Source: Nonomuraea typhae
GTDB taxonomy: Bacteria > Actinomycetota > Actinomycetes > Streptosporangiales > Streptosporangiaceae
DNA: 64,000 nucleotides
Direction of reading: 5' to 3'
Assembly: GCF_009760925.1 (NCBI RefSeq)
Contig: NZ_VRLV01000006.1
Span: 496,264 to 560,263, forward strand
A program made the position numbers and the translations under genes. The notes beneath the pieces were generated by a model that saw only the letters and a program-made list of their open reading frames with translations, made no database searches and had not been told where the DNA came from. Shown here piece after piece: positions 37,217-45,082 of the stretch. Each line of letters starts with the position of its first letter. Position 1 is the first letter of the stretch.

Positions 37217-38272
37217 TCATCCCACGTTGTGAGTCCATTCACGCTTCAGATAGGACTTTGCGGCATCTGCCTGCGGAATCGTGAGAAGCAGCGGCGGACC
37301 CGGCGCAACCGGGAGTTTGGCCGCCTGCTCGGTGTCGAGGGTGCCGCGCATCAGCATCGCCTCGCCGCGGGCCGGGCGGGCGAAGCCCTTCTGCAGCAGG
37401 TTCTGGCCCTCGTCGGAGAAGATGAACTCCTGCCAGAGCCGGGCGGCCGCCGGGTGCGGCGCCTCCTTGCTGATCGCCTGCACGTAGTAGCCGCCGAGCG
37501 CGGCGTCGCGCGGGATCGTGACCTTCCACGCCTCCGGGTTCTCGGCGGCGCGGGCGGCGTTGAGGTGATCCCAGTCCACGACGACGTTGGCCGTGGCCGG
37601 CTCGGTCAGCCTGCCGCTCTGCTTGAGCTTGGCGAACAGGTCCACGCCGCGCTCCGGCATCGGCGGCCCGGACCGCATCGAGGCGGCCATCACGCCGTTG
37701 AACGCCGAGGCCGCCTTGAGCGGGTCACCGGCCAGGGCGACGGTGTAGCCGGGGCGGGCCAGGTCGGCGAACGAGGCCGGCGCGCTCACCTTGCGGGGGT
37801 CGTAGCCGATCGACATGTACCCGCCGTAGGCCCCGTACCAGGCGCCCTTCGGGTCCTTGACGTGGTCCGGCAGATCCTGCCAGTCCTGGACCTTGTAGGG
37901 CGCGAACCCGGCCGCGCCGGCCACGGCCACGTCCAGGGTCAGGTCGAACACGTCCGGTTTCAGCTGCGCCGCCGCCTGGATCTCGCGGGCACTGCTGGCC
38001 TTGGGCTCGAGTTCGTTGACCTTGATGCCGTACTTGTCGGCGAAGGTGTCGATGATCTCGCCGTAGTTGACCCAGTCGCGGGAGAGCCCGATGACGTTGA
38101 GCGCGCCCTCCTTCTGGGCGGACTGGACGAGCCGCTCCATGTTCGTGAACCCGTCCTTCATCGAGGCGGCCTTCACGTTCACCGGCGGCAGCGGTTTCTC
38201 CTGGGTCGTCGACGCGCCGCACCCGGCGCTGACGAGAAGGGCGGTTACGGCGGCGCAGGTACGTACTGTCAC
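37217..38272 (-). CDS. ABC-type extracellular solute-binding lipoprotein (orphan)
   Basis: This 351-residue protein has a lipoprotein signal (TALLVSAGC, lipid Cys at residue 18). It reads as a family 1 binding protein of the iron/polyamine type: VIGLSRDWVNYGEIIDTFADKYGIKV near the start, GYMSIGYDPRKV in the hinge, and VDWDHLNAARAAENPEAWKVTIP later. It should capture a ligand outside the membrane for an ABC importer. No permease or ATPase gene is adjacent on either side, so its partners must be elsewhere or lost. GTG at 38272 starts the protein. The substrate (polyamine, ferric iron, thiamine or other) is undecided. Confidence 0.8.
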   Translation of the reverse strand: MTVRTCAAVTALLVSAGCGASTTQEKPLPPVNVKAASMKDGFTNMERLVQSAQKEGALNVIGLSRDWVNYGEIIDTFADKYGIKVNELEPKASSAREIQAAAQLKPDVFDLTLDVAVAGAAGFAPYKVQDWQDLPDHVKDPKGAWYGAYGGYMSIGYDPRKVSAPASFADLARPGYTVALAGDPLKAASAFNGVMAASMRSGPPMPERGVDLFAKLKQSGRLTEPATANVVVDWDHLNAARAAENPEAWKVTIPRDAALGGYYVQAISKEAPHPAAARLWQEFIFSDEGQNLLQKGFARPARGEAMLMRGTLDTEQAAKLPVAPGPPLLLTIPQADAAKSYLKREWTHNVG

Positions 38273-38289
38273 ACAACGAATACTTGCCG

Positions 38290-38520
38290 CTACATCCGCC
38301 CAGGTCGAGGAGGCGCGGCCGGGACCACCCTGGCCGCGACCAGGGAATCCTCGGGAATCTCCACAAGCGTGCCGTCCCGTTTACGAACCTTGAGCACACC
38401 GTCGTCCCACGATTCGAGAATTCCTACCGCATCGCGGAACCCGCCCGGAACCCGCCTCCGTGTGGTGATCCGTCCCCCAACATCCGCAGGTGTCACCCTG
38501 ATTGTGAAGCGAGCGGCCAT
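38290..38520 (-). CDS. Small beta-barrel-like protein (GNAT N-terminal-domain type)
   Basis: The 76-residue product reads as a single small beta domain (RITTRRRVPGGFRDAVGILESW, KVRKRDGTLVEIPEDSLVAAR). I recall this pattern as the N-terminal domain of GNAT acetyltransferases encoded near the ferredoxin gene in other actinobacteria. Here it ends after the domain, without an acetyltransferase. The next gene on this strand, the solute-binding lipoprotein, starts 17 bases downstream. The ATG at 38520 is used because GGAGGG lies 10 bases upstream; a farther ATG at 38547 has no ribosome-binding site. It may be a domain that lives alone or a remnant. Confidence 0.55.
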   Translation of the reverse strand: MAARFTIRVTPADVGGRITTRRRVPGGFRDAVGILESWDDGVLKVRKRDGTLVEIPEDSLVAARVVPAAPPRPGRM

Positions 38521-38624
38521 GAGTTTGGCACCCTCCGTTCCGGCCACCGGGCTGGCCCGGCAATACTAGGGCTAGCAAACCGCGGTCGAAGTCATGCCAT
38601 GGTGCGGAGAAGAAGGAGCTCGAG

Positions 38625-38954
38625 GTGACCTACGTCATCGCGCAGCCTTGCGTGGACGTCCTTGACAAGGCGTGCATCGAGGAATGCCCCGTCGATTGCA
38701 TCTACGAGGGCGAGCGCATGCTTTACATCCACCCCGACGAGTGCGTGGACTGCGGCGCTTGTGAGCCTGTGTGCCCCGTCGAGGCGATCTTCTATGAGGA
38801 CGACCTTCCTGACCAATGGAAGGACTACTACAAGGCCAACGTCGACTTTTTCGAGGAACTGGGTTCGCCCGGGGGCGCGTCCAAGGTCGGCAAGATCGAA
38901 AGCGACCATCCTCTGATCGCGGCCCTGCCACCCCAGGCCACCGACGAGCACTAG
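38625..38954 (+). CDS. fdxA: Seven-iron ferredoxin
   Basis: This 109-residue electron carrier has a 3Fe-4S site (Cys9, Cys17 with CIEECPVDC) and a 4Fe-4S site (Cys40, 43, 46 and 50, CVDCGACEPVCP). The long C-terminal tail (WKDYYKANVDFFEELGSPGGASKVGKI) is characteristic of the FdxA/FdxC group in actinobacteria. It starts at GTG 38625 with AGAAGGAG upstream. Proximity to dapC is conserved in this phylum (fdxC-dapC in mycobacteria), though here a repeat element intervenes. Partner redox enzymes are not visible. Confidence 0.93.
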   Translation: MTYVIAQPCVDVLDKACIEECPVDCIYEGERMLYIHPDECVDCGACEPVCPVEAIFYEDDLPDQWKDYYKANVDFFEELGSPGGASKVGKIESDHPLIAALPPQATDEH

Positions 38955-39007
38955 CCGTTCCGGCGCCCCGCCGTCGTGACAGCGCCGCCGATCGTGGCGC
39001 TATCCGG

Positions 39008-39279
39008 TACGGCGAAGCCGCCCCCACGCCACCCGCCGCCGTGAGCGGGCCCAGGTCGTGGGGGTCGCTTCTCACGTCGGACGTGGCTGAGCGCCGCAAC
39101 GGCTCACGTTGACCACCTGGGTGGGCAACGACTTCACCGGCTTCGACCGGCAAGGACGGGGTTCCCGTCGCCATGGCTCAGGTGCGCCGTGGCGGCGGGG
39201 ACCCCGTCCGACGTGAGAAGCGACCCTACGATCGGCGCCCGCCCGCTGCGGCGGGTGGCGTGGGGGCGGCTTCGCCGTA
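39008..39279. repeat. Inverted-repeat element (copy 1) between fdxA and dapC
   Basis: Arms of ~75 bases, 39008-39082 and 39206-39279, are reverse complements. The outer 32 bases (TACGGCGAAGCCGCCCCCAC onward) and the inner 18 bases (TCGCTTCTCACGTCGGAC) are identical, with divergence between. The 123-base centre has no gene. The same sequence family forms the arms around tatB. It could be a miniature mobile element or a long-stem terminator; no transposase is seen. Confidence 0.75.
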
Positions 39280-39344
39280 AAGGAGGAGCCGGCAGGCGGC
39301 GTGAGGGCTTCGCCGTAAGGAAAGAACGAGCCCGGCGCTGCCAC

Positions 39345-39350
39345 TAGGGT
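39345..39350 (+). promoter_or_regulatory. -10 element of leaderless dapC
   Basis: TAGGGT lies 7 bases before the GTG at 39358, with no separate Shine-Dalgarno. Confidence 0.45.
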
Positions 39351-39357
39351 GAGGGGC

Positions 39358-40428
39358 GTGAACAGCCTGCCTGACTTCCCGTGGGACCGGTTGGAGCCGC
39401 ACAAGGCGCGGGCCGCCGCGCACCCCGACGGGATCGTGGACCTCTCCGTGGGCACCCCGGTCGACCCGGTGCCGCGGATCGTGCAGGACGCCCTCGTCGA
39501 GGCGGCCGACAGCCCCGGTTATCCGCTCACCCATGGCACCAAGGAGCTGCGGGAGGCGGCGGCCGGGTGGCTGGCGCGCCGGCACGGGGTGAGCGTCGCG
39601 CAGAACGACGTGCTGCCGCTGATCGGGTCCAAGGAGTTCGTGGCCTGGCTGCCGACCTATCTCGGGGCGCGGCGGGTGGTCTTTCCCGAGCTGGCCTACC
39701 CGACCTACGACGTCGGCGCGCGGCTGGCCGGGGCCGAGGGCACCGCGGCCGACGGGCTGCTCGCGCTCGGGCCGGAGCCGGTCGACCTGGTCTGGGTGAA
39801 CTCGCCCGGCAATCCCACGGGCCGGGTGCTGCCCGCCGAGCATCTGCGCAAGGTCGTGGCCTGGGCGCGTGAGCGTGGCGCCGTGGTCGCCTCCGACGAG
39901 TGCTATCTCGAGCTCGGCTGGGAGGAGCGGCCGATCTCCATCCTTCACCCGGACGTCTGCGACGGCTCCCACGAGGGGCTGCTGGCGGTGCACTCGCTGT
40001 CGAAGCGCTCCAATCTGGCCGGATACCGGGCCGGGTTCGTGACCGGTGATCCCGCGCTGGTCAAGCGGCTGCTGGAGGTGCGCAAGCACGCGGGCATGCT
40101 GATGCCGCGGCCGGTCCAGGCGGCGATGACCGCCGCGTTCGGCGACGACGCCCACGCCGACGAGCAGCGGAAGCGGTACGCCGCGCGGCGTGCGCTGCTG
40201 CGTCCGGCGCTGGAGAAGGCGGGCTGGCAGATCGAGCATTCGACCGCCGGGCTGTACCTGTGGGCCACGAACGGCGAGCCCGCGTGGGACCAGGTGGGAC
40301 GGCTATCCGAAATAGGGATTTTGGTCGCGCCGGGGGATTTCTATGGAACCGCAGGTGAACGGCATGTTCGCATCGCGGTAACGGCCACCGACGAGCGCAT
40401 CGGTGCGGCGGTGCGCCGCCTCCAGTAG
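39358..40428 (+). CDS. dapC: N-succinyldiaminopimelate aminotransferase DapC
   Basis: This 356-residue fold-type I PLP aminotransferase transfers an amino group to N-succinyl-2-amino-6-ketopimelate in lysine and diaminopimelate synthesis. The PLP Lys is about residue 216 in HSLSKRSNLAGYR; VNSPGNPTG, the acidic PLP residue in ASDECYLELGW, and the C-terminal HVRIAVTATDERI complete the pattern. The N-terminus VNSLPDFPWDRL matches actinobacterial DapC, fixing the GTG at 39358. A -10 element 7 bases upstream suggests a leaderless transcript. It forms a pathway group with dapD and dapE further on, interrupted by two other genes. Confidence 0.93.
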   Translation: MNSLPDFPWDRLEPHKARAAAHPDGIVDLSVGTPVDPVPRIVQDALVEAADSPGYPLTHGTKELREAAAGWLARRHGVSVAQNDVLPLIGSKEFVAWLPTYLGARRVVFPELAYPTYDVGARLAGAEGTAADGLLALGPEPVDLVWVNSPGNPTGRVLPAEHLRKVVAWARERGAVVASDECYLELGWEERPISILHPDVCDGSHEGLLAVHSLSKRSNLAGYRAGFVTGDPALVKRLLEVRKHAGMLMPRPVQAAMTAAFGDDAHADEQRKRYAARRALLRPALEKAGWQIEHSTAGLYLWATNGEPAWDQVGRLSEIGILVAPGDFYGTAGERHVRIAVTATDERIGAAVRRLQ

Positions 40429-40504
40429 GATCGCGCGTCGTACGTAGACATAAGTAGATACAGGGCGTTTGCCGAGGCAGACCGCGAGCGGAGCGAGCTG
40501 GACG

Positions 40505-41176
40505 ATGAGCGTGACCTCCTGGGTCGTACTCGGGCTGAGCATCGCCACCGTCCTGTTGTTGCTGGGTGCCTTCGTCGCCACCATGCGGCAGGACAGGAGG
40601 GGCCGCTCGGCCACGCCTCCGTCCATCGAGTCCGTGGTGGTGCCGAGCCCCATGCCCGCTCCGGTGAGCGCGTCCGCGCAGACGGGCGCCGACTACGACG
40701 ATCCGCGGGAGATCCGGGTCGGCGACCGCGTCGAGGTGCACGGCGTCCGGTCGCGGGTGCGCGGCGCCCTGCACGTCTCCCTCCAGGGCCAGCAGTGGAC
40801 CGAGTTCCTGCTGGACGACGGCAGCCGGGTCGCCCGCTGGCTCACCGTGGAGGTCCGCCAGGGCCTGGTCTCCGGCGACCCGCCCCACCTGGAGGTCCTG
40901 GTCTGGACCGAGGTGCCCACGCAGGGCATGATCCCGGCCAAGAGTATGATCATCATGGAGGGTGTGGAGTTCTTCCCGGTGGATCGGGGGACCGCCGCCT
41001 TCCGCTCGGAGGGCGACACCGGCCACCCCGACCGCGGCCTGCTGGACTTCGCCGACTACCGCGCCGCCGACGGCCGCCTGCTCTCCTTCGAGCGGGTCCA
41101 GGGCGCCCCCTGGACCGCCGCCTACGCGCAGCCGCTCACCCCGGGCTCGATCGCCATCGTCAGCACCGGTCCCTAG
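40505..41176 (+). CDS. DUF4178-like membrane-anchored protein
   Basis: The 223-residue product has a single N-terminal membrane span (about residues 5-25, SWVVLGLSIATVLLLLGAF). The remainder is mostly beta, and IRVGDRVEVHGVRSRVRGAL plus QQWTEFLLDDG match the DUF4178 pattern. Orientation (tail in or out) is not certain. The ATG at 40505 is chosen from the membrane start; a longer reading from 40469 is possible. It lies 76 bases after dapC and converges with the next gene. No function is known to me. Confidence 0.65.
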   Translation: MSVTSWVVLGLSIATVLLLLGAFVATMRQDRRGRSATPPSIESVVVPSPMPAPVSASAQTGADYDDPREIRVGDRVEVHGVRSRVRGALHVSLQGQQWTEFLLDDGSRVARWLTVEVRQGLVSGDPPHLEVLVWTEVPTQGMIPAKSMIIMEGVEFFPVDRGTAAFRSEGDTGHPDRGLLDFADYRAADGRLLSFERVQGAPWTAAYAQPLTPGSIAIVSTGP

Positions 41177-41232
41177 CGCAATCCTTGCGCGATTGCCGGC
41201 AAATGCCGCGCATTGCCCGGCCTTGCGGGCAA
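41176..41232. terminator. Twin short hairpins between convergent genes
   Basis: GCGCAA-TCC-TTGCGC (41176-41190) and TTGCCCG-GCCTTG-CGGGCAA (41213-41232) lie between the DUF4178-like gene and the convergent lysozyme-like gene. No clear T-run. Confidence 0.35.
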
Positions 41233-41262
41233 CCTCGCAGCCCGTGCCCGGAGGCGGGGGAT

Positions 41263-42087
41263 TCAGGACAGGACGACTTCGGTGGTGGAGGACTTCCCAC
41301 CGGGCTTCCAGCCGTCGCTGACCTCCTCGACCCGCCAGGACACGCCGCGGTAATCGACCCTCCGCAAGCCGTACTTCTGGGCGTGCGCGACCGACCAGGC
41401 GGCCACCAGCCAGCCCCGCTTCTCCGTGGTGACGGCCGTGCTGCCCAGCGCGCGGGCGAGCTGGCGGCGGGCCTCGTCGGTGCGGGGCCGGGCCGCGGGG
41501 CTCGGGGTGGCGGCCGGCTCCGGGTAGGTGCAGTGCAGCGCCCTCGGGACCCGTCCGGTGAAGGCGGCGGCCAGGATCTTGGCGTCGGGCTCGTGCGGGG
41601 CGTAGGCGTAGCCTCCCGCCGAGCGCTGAACCTCCTGGGCCGCCTCGGCCAGCGGGAGCTTGCGGTAGTTCTTCACCTTCACCAGCGCGGCGAAGAACTT
41701 GTTCGTCGCATACACCGGGTCCATCAGCTGTTTGGGCTTGCCCCAGCCCTGGGAGGGGCGCTGCTGGAAGACGCCGAGCGAGTCGCGGTCGCCGTGGTCG
41801 AGGTTGAACAACTTCGACTCCTGCAGCGCCGTCGCGTAGGCGATCACCACCGCCCGCTCGGGCAGCTTACGGCGGGCCGCCACGGCGGCGATGGTGGCGG
41901 AGACCTGGGCCTGCTCGACGTCGAGGTCGAGTTCGCCCTCGGGAGTGCGGACGGTGCAGCCGGCCACGACCTCGCGCAGAGGCGTCACCGTCCTGAGCAA
42001 GTTGATCAAGCCCACGGTGATGGCCACCGCCAGCACGACGACGATCGCGGCGATGGTCAGGACTCCACGGGAGTAGCGCAGGCGCAC
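41263..42087 (-). CDS. Membrane-anchored protein with lytic-transglycosylase-like region
   Basis: The 274-residue product has an N-terminal membrane span (TIAAIVVVLAVAITVGLINLL) and an outer domain. The motif YATALQESKLFNLDHGDRDSLGVFQQRPSQGWG resembles the active-site region of lysozyme-like and lytic-transglycosylase folds, the Glu in ALQES being the possible acid. The C-terminal half includes a Pro/Ala linker and a conserved WLVAAWSVAHAQKYGL segment. It may trim peptidoglycan outside the cell, near the DAP genes by chance or relation. I prefer the GTG at 42087; the ATG at 42126 would overlap the dapD start on the other strand. Confidence 0.65.
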   Translation of the reverse strand: MRLRYSRGVLTIAAIVVVLAVAITVGLINLLRTVTPLREVVAGCTVRTPEGELDLDVEQAQVSATIAAVAARRKLPERAVVIAYATALQESKLFNLDHGDRDSLGVFQQRPSQGWGKPKQLMDPVYATNKFFAALVKVKNYRKLPLAEAAQEVQRSAGGYAYAPHEPDAKILAAAFTGRVPRALHCTYPEPAATPSPAARPRTDEARRQLARALGSTAVTTEKRGWLVAAWSVAHAQKYGLRRVDYRGVSWRVEEVSDGWKPGGKSSTTEVVLS

Positions 42088-42110
42088 CCTGAAAAACCTA
42101 CCCGGCCAGA

Positions 42111-42116
42111 TAGGCT
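42111..42116 (+). promoter_or_regulatory. -10 element before dapD
   Basis: TAGGCT lies 8 bases before the dapD ATG with no ribosome-binding site between. It also lies in the promoter zone of the divergent lysozyme-like gene. Confidence 0.4.
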
Positions 42117-42124
42117 CCGGGGCC

Positions 42125-42958
42125 ATGAGTCACCAGAGCATGTCCTCTCCGCTGCCTTCCGCGGTCGATGAGCTGTGGGAGCGTCGCGCGGAGCTGTCGC
42201 CGGGCGACCTCACGGCGCGCAACGTGATCGTCTCCGCCATCGACCTGCTGGACACCGGCAAGGCGAGGGTGGCCCGGGTGGAGGACGGCGAGGTTCTGGT
42301 GGACGAGCGGGCCAAACGGGCGATCCTGCTCAGCTTCAAGGTGCTCCAGATGGCCAGGTCGCAGGTCGGCGACTTCCAGCATCACGACAGGCAGCCGTTG
42401 AAGACGACGTTCGACGGGGTGCGGGTGGTGCCGGGCGCGATCGCGCGCTGGGGCGCCTACCTGGCGCCCGGCGTGGTGCTCATGCCCTCTTTCACCAACA
42501 TCGGCGCCTACGTCGACGAGGGCACGATGGTGGACACGTGGGCCACGGTCGGCTCGTGCGCGCAGATCGGTAAGAACGTGCACCTGTCGGGCGGGGCCGG
42601 GATCGGCGGCGTGCTGGAGCCGCCGAACGCGGTGCCGGTGGTGGTTGAGGACGACGCGCTGATCGGCAGCCGGGCGATGATCGTCGAGGGCGCCCGGGTG
42701 GGCCGCGGGGCCGTGGTCGGCGCGGGCACGATCCTGTCGGCCTCCATCCCGGTCATCGACGTGCGGACCGGCGAGGAACTGGGCCGCGGGCGCATCCCCG
42801 ACTGGTGCGTGGCCGTCGGTGGAACGCGCCAGAAGGAGTTCCCCGGCGGCACCTTCGGCTTGCCCTGCGTGCTGGTGCTGAAGAAGCTGGAGCCCGGGGA
42901 GCGGCACGACAAGGCCGCGCTCAACGACGTGCTGCGTGAGCACGGCGTCAACGCCTGA
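42125..42958 (+). CDS. dapD: Tetrahydrodipicolinate N-succinyltransferase DapD
   Basis: This 277-residue left-handed beta-helix enzyme uses succinyl-CoA to succinylate tetrahydrodipicolinate. It carries hexapeptide repeats (VVPGAIARWGAYLAPGVVLM, VDTWATVGSCAQIGKNVHLS, GGVLEPPNAVPVVVEDDALI). The string FTNIGAYVDEGTMVDTWATVGSC and the overall length match the E. coli-type enzyme rather than the longer mycobacterial one (about 317). dapE follows after 13 bases, making an operon. A -10-like TAGGCT 8 bases ahead of the ATG implies a leaderless transcript. Confidence 0.93.
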   Translation: MSHQSMSSPLPSAVDELWERRAELSPGDLTARNVIVSAIDLLDTGKARVARVEDGEVLVDERAKRAILLSFKVLQMARSQVGDFQHHDRQPLKTTFDGVRVVPGAIARWGAYLAPGVVLMPSFTNIGAYVDEGTMVDTWATVGSCAQIGKNVHLSGGAGIGGVLEPPNAVPVVVEDDALIGSRAMIVEGARVGRGAVVGAGTILSASIPVIDVRTGEELGRGRIPDWCVAVGGTRQKEFPGGTFGLPCVLVLKKLEPGERHDKAALNDVLREHGVNA

Positions 42959-42971
42959 GAAGAGGGGACTC

Positions 42972-44024
42972 ATGCTCAACCTGAGCCTGGACGCGGGCGC
43001 GCTGACCGCCGCGATCGTCGACGTGGAGTCGGTCAGCGGGCACGAGAAGGCCCTGGCCGACCTGGTCGAGCAGGCCCTGCGCGCCCTGCCGTACCTGAGC
43101 GTGGAGCGGCTGGGGGAGACGGTCGTGGCGCGCACGGCGCTCGGGCGGGCGGAGCGGGTGCTGATCGCCGGGCACCTCGACACCGTCCCGGTCGCCGGCA
43201 ACCTGCCCAGCCGGGTCGAGGGCGACCGCCTCTACGGCTGCGGGACCTCCGACATGAAGGCGGGCGTGGCCGTCGCGCTGCGGCTGGCCGCCCTGCTGCC
43301 CGCGCCGAACCGCGACGTCACCTACGTCTTCTACGACTGCGAGGAGGTCGAGGCCGAGCGCAACGGGCTCAACCGGGTCGCCGCCGAGCGCCCGGACCTG
43401 CTGGCCGCCGACTTCGCCGTGCTCATGGAGCCGACCGACGGCGTCATCGAGGGCGGCTGCCAGGGCACGCTGCGGGCCGAGGTCCACGTGCCGGGCAAGC
43501 GCGCCCACAGCGCCCGGTCGTGGTTCGGGGTCAACGCCATCCACGGCATCGAGCCGGTGCTGGCCAGGCTCAACGCCTACCAGGCCAGGCTGCCGGTGGT
43601 GGACGGGCTGGAGTACCACGAAGGGCTGAACGCGGTCGCCGTGCGCGGCGGCGTGGCGGGCAACGTGATCCCGGACGCGTGCGTGGTGACGGTGAACTAC
43701 CGCTTCGCCCCCGATCTCACGGTCGAGCAGGCGCAGCGGCACGTGCTGGAGGTCTTCGACGGCTTCGAGGTGAGCTTCACCGACGCCGCCCCCGGCGCCC
43801 GTCCCGGGCTGACCGATCCGGTCGCGGCGGCCTTCACGGCCGCGGTGGGCGGCGAGCCGCGGGCCAAGCTGGGCTGGACCGACGTGGCTCGCTTCTCCGC
43901 GCTGGGCATCCCCGCCGTGAACTACGGTCCCGGGGATCCGAACCTCGCCCATCAGCAAGGGGAGTACGTGTCGCTGGCCCAGATCGCCGACGGAGAGCGT
44001 GCGATGCTGGACTGGCTGGCGTAG
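42972..44024 (+). CDS. dapE: Succinyl-diaminopimelate desuccinylase DapE
   Basis: This 350-residue M20 metallopeptidase releases succinate and LL-diaminopimelate. Motifs are LIAGHLDTVPV (metal His and Asp), GCGTSDMKAGVA (bridging Asp), YDCEEVEAERNG (catalytic Glu pair) and EPTDGVIEGGCQGTL, with the late HQQGEYVSL metal His. It follows actinobacterial DapE in length. ATG 42972 follows GAGGGGACTC, a fair ribosome-binding site 13 bases after dapD. A strong hairpin terminator begins 17 bases after the stop, closing the dapDE unit. Confidence 0.94.
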   Translation: MLNLSLDAGALTAAIVDVESVSGHEKALADLVEQALRALPYLSVERLGETVVARTALGRAERVLIAGHLDTVPVAGNLPSRVEGDRLYGCGTSDMKAGVAVALRLAALLPAPNRDVTYVFYDCEEVEAERNGLNRVAAERPDLLAADFAVLMEPTDGVIEGGCQGTLRAEVHVPGKRAHSARSWFGVNAIHGIEPVLARLNAYQARLPVVDGLEYHEGLNAVAVRGGVAGNVIPDACVVTVNYRFAPDLTVEQAQRHVLEVFDGFEVSFTDAAPGARPGLTDPVAAAFTAAVGGEPRAKLGWTDVARFSALGIPAVNYGPGDPNLAHQQGEYVSLAQIADGERAMLDWLA

Positions 44025-44040
44025 GATCCGGGCCTAAACG

Positions 44041-44088
44041 TGAAAGTGGCTCTCCTCGCCGGCCATTTGGCGGGGAGAGCCACTTTCA
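44041..44088. terminator. Strong dapDE terminator
   Basis: TGAAAGTGGCTCTCC (44041-44055) pairs with GGAGAGCCACTTTCA (44074-44088), and the stem extends inward to 20 pairs with one G-T wobble around GGCCATTT. It is one of the strongest hairpins in the window. Confidence 0.85.
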
Positions 44089-44255
44089 GTCCCGAGCAGC
44101 ACCCTCGCCGATTAGACGCAGGGTCCGCGAATTTCGGTTCCTCCTTCCTCAAAGATTTTTCTGATCGGTTTCACCTGGGCGCTGACCTGCGGCTTCGCCC
44201 TCTTCGTGCGGCCGTAAGCCGGGATTCGCCCGGATGCGCGGCCCGGAGGGATAGC

Positions 44256-45050
44256 GTGACCCGCATGAAGCAGTCACGTCCCGAGCGCCGCCAGGGTCAG
44301 GCGGTAGTACGCGGAAAGCTCGTCCCCGAATCCACCCACGACCAGCGCCTGCTCGACCGGCAGGGCAGCACCGACTGGGTGCACATGGATCCGTGGCGGG
44401 TGCTCCGCATCCAGGCCGAGTTCGTGGAGGGCTTCGGGCAGCTGGCCGAGCTGCCGCCGGCGGTCACCGTCTTCGGCTCGGCCCGCACGCCGGAGAACGC
44501 CGAGGACTACCAGCTCGGCGTGGACCTCGGCCGCGCGCTGGCCGAGGCCGGCTATGCGGTCATCACCGGCGGCGGTCCCGGCGTGATGGAGGCGGCCAAC
44601 CGGGGTGCCACCGAGGTGGACGGCGCGGTCTCGGTGGGGCTGGGGATCGAGCTGCCGTTCGAGCAGAAGATGAACGACTACGTGGACCTCGGGATCGAGT
44701 TCCGCTACTTCTTCGTGCGCAAGACGATGTTCGTGAAGTACTCGTGCGGCTTCATCGCGCTGCCTGGCGGCTTCGGCACGCTGGACGAGCTGTTCGAGGC
44801 GCTGACGCTGGTCCAGACGCACAAGGTGACCTCGTTCCCGGTGGTGCTCATGGGCACGTCCTTCTGGAGCGGCATGGTCGACTGGATCAAGACCACCCTG
44901 CTGGGCACCGGCAAGATCGCCGCTCAGGACCTCGAGCTGATGCACCTGACCGACGACGTGGACGAGGCCGTCCGCATCATCGCCGACGCCGATGCCGCCC
45001 GCCGCGAGGAACTGCGCGCCGTGGCCGCCCAGCCCGCCGAGCCGCAGTAG
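44256..45050 (+). CDS. LOG-family (TIGR00730) protein, first copy
   Basis: This 264-residue Rossmann-fold protein has VFGSARTP, the glycine-rich GGGPGVMEAANRGA and PGGFGTLDELFEALT, the signature of the LOG family. Members cleave nucleotide 5'-monophosphates at the N-glycosidic bond; plant relatives activate cytokinins. The conserved Arg-Glu catalytic context is visible around the motif. GTG at 44256 has GGAGGG 5 bases upstream; the ATG three codons later is an alternative. It follows the dapE terminator, so it has its own promoter. A second LOG-type gene follows in 32 bases. Confidence 0.85.
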   Translation: MTRMKQSRPERRQGQAVVRGKLVPESTHDQRLLDRQGSTDWVHMDPWRVLRIQAEFVEGFGQLAELPPAVTVFGSARTPENAEDYQLGVDLGRALAEAGYAVITGGGPGVMEAANRGATEVDGAVSVGLGIELPFEQKMNDYVDLGIEFRYFFVRKTMFVKYSCGFIALPGGFGTLDELFEALTLVQTHKVTSFPVVLMGTSFWSGMVDWIKTTLLGTGKIAAQDLELMHLTDDVDEAVRIIADADAARREELRAVAAQPAEPQ

Positions 45051-45068
45051 CCGGTCAACAAGGCCGCA

Positions 45069-45074
45069 TAAGCT
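45069..45074 (+). promoter_or_regulatory. -10 element before second LOG gene
   Basis: TAAGCT ends 8 bases before the GTG at 45083, indicating leaderless transcription separate from the first copy. Confidence 0.35.
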
Positions 45075-45082
45075 GACATGTC

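Noticed and set aside
39083..39205. Small gene inside the inverted-repeat element
   Set aside because: No frame with a start, codon bias or similarity; the centre is structural or filler.
44040..44255. N-terminal extension of the first LOG gene
   Set aside because: It would start inside the dapDE terminator hairpin; SD and family start support 44256.
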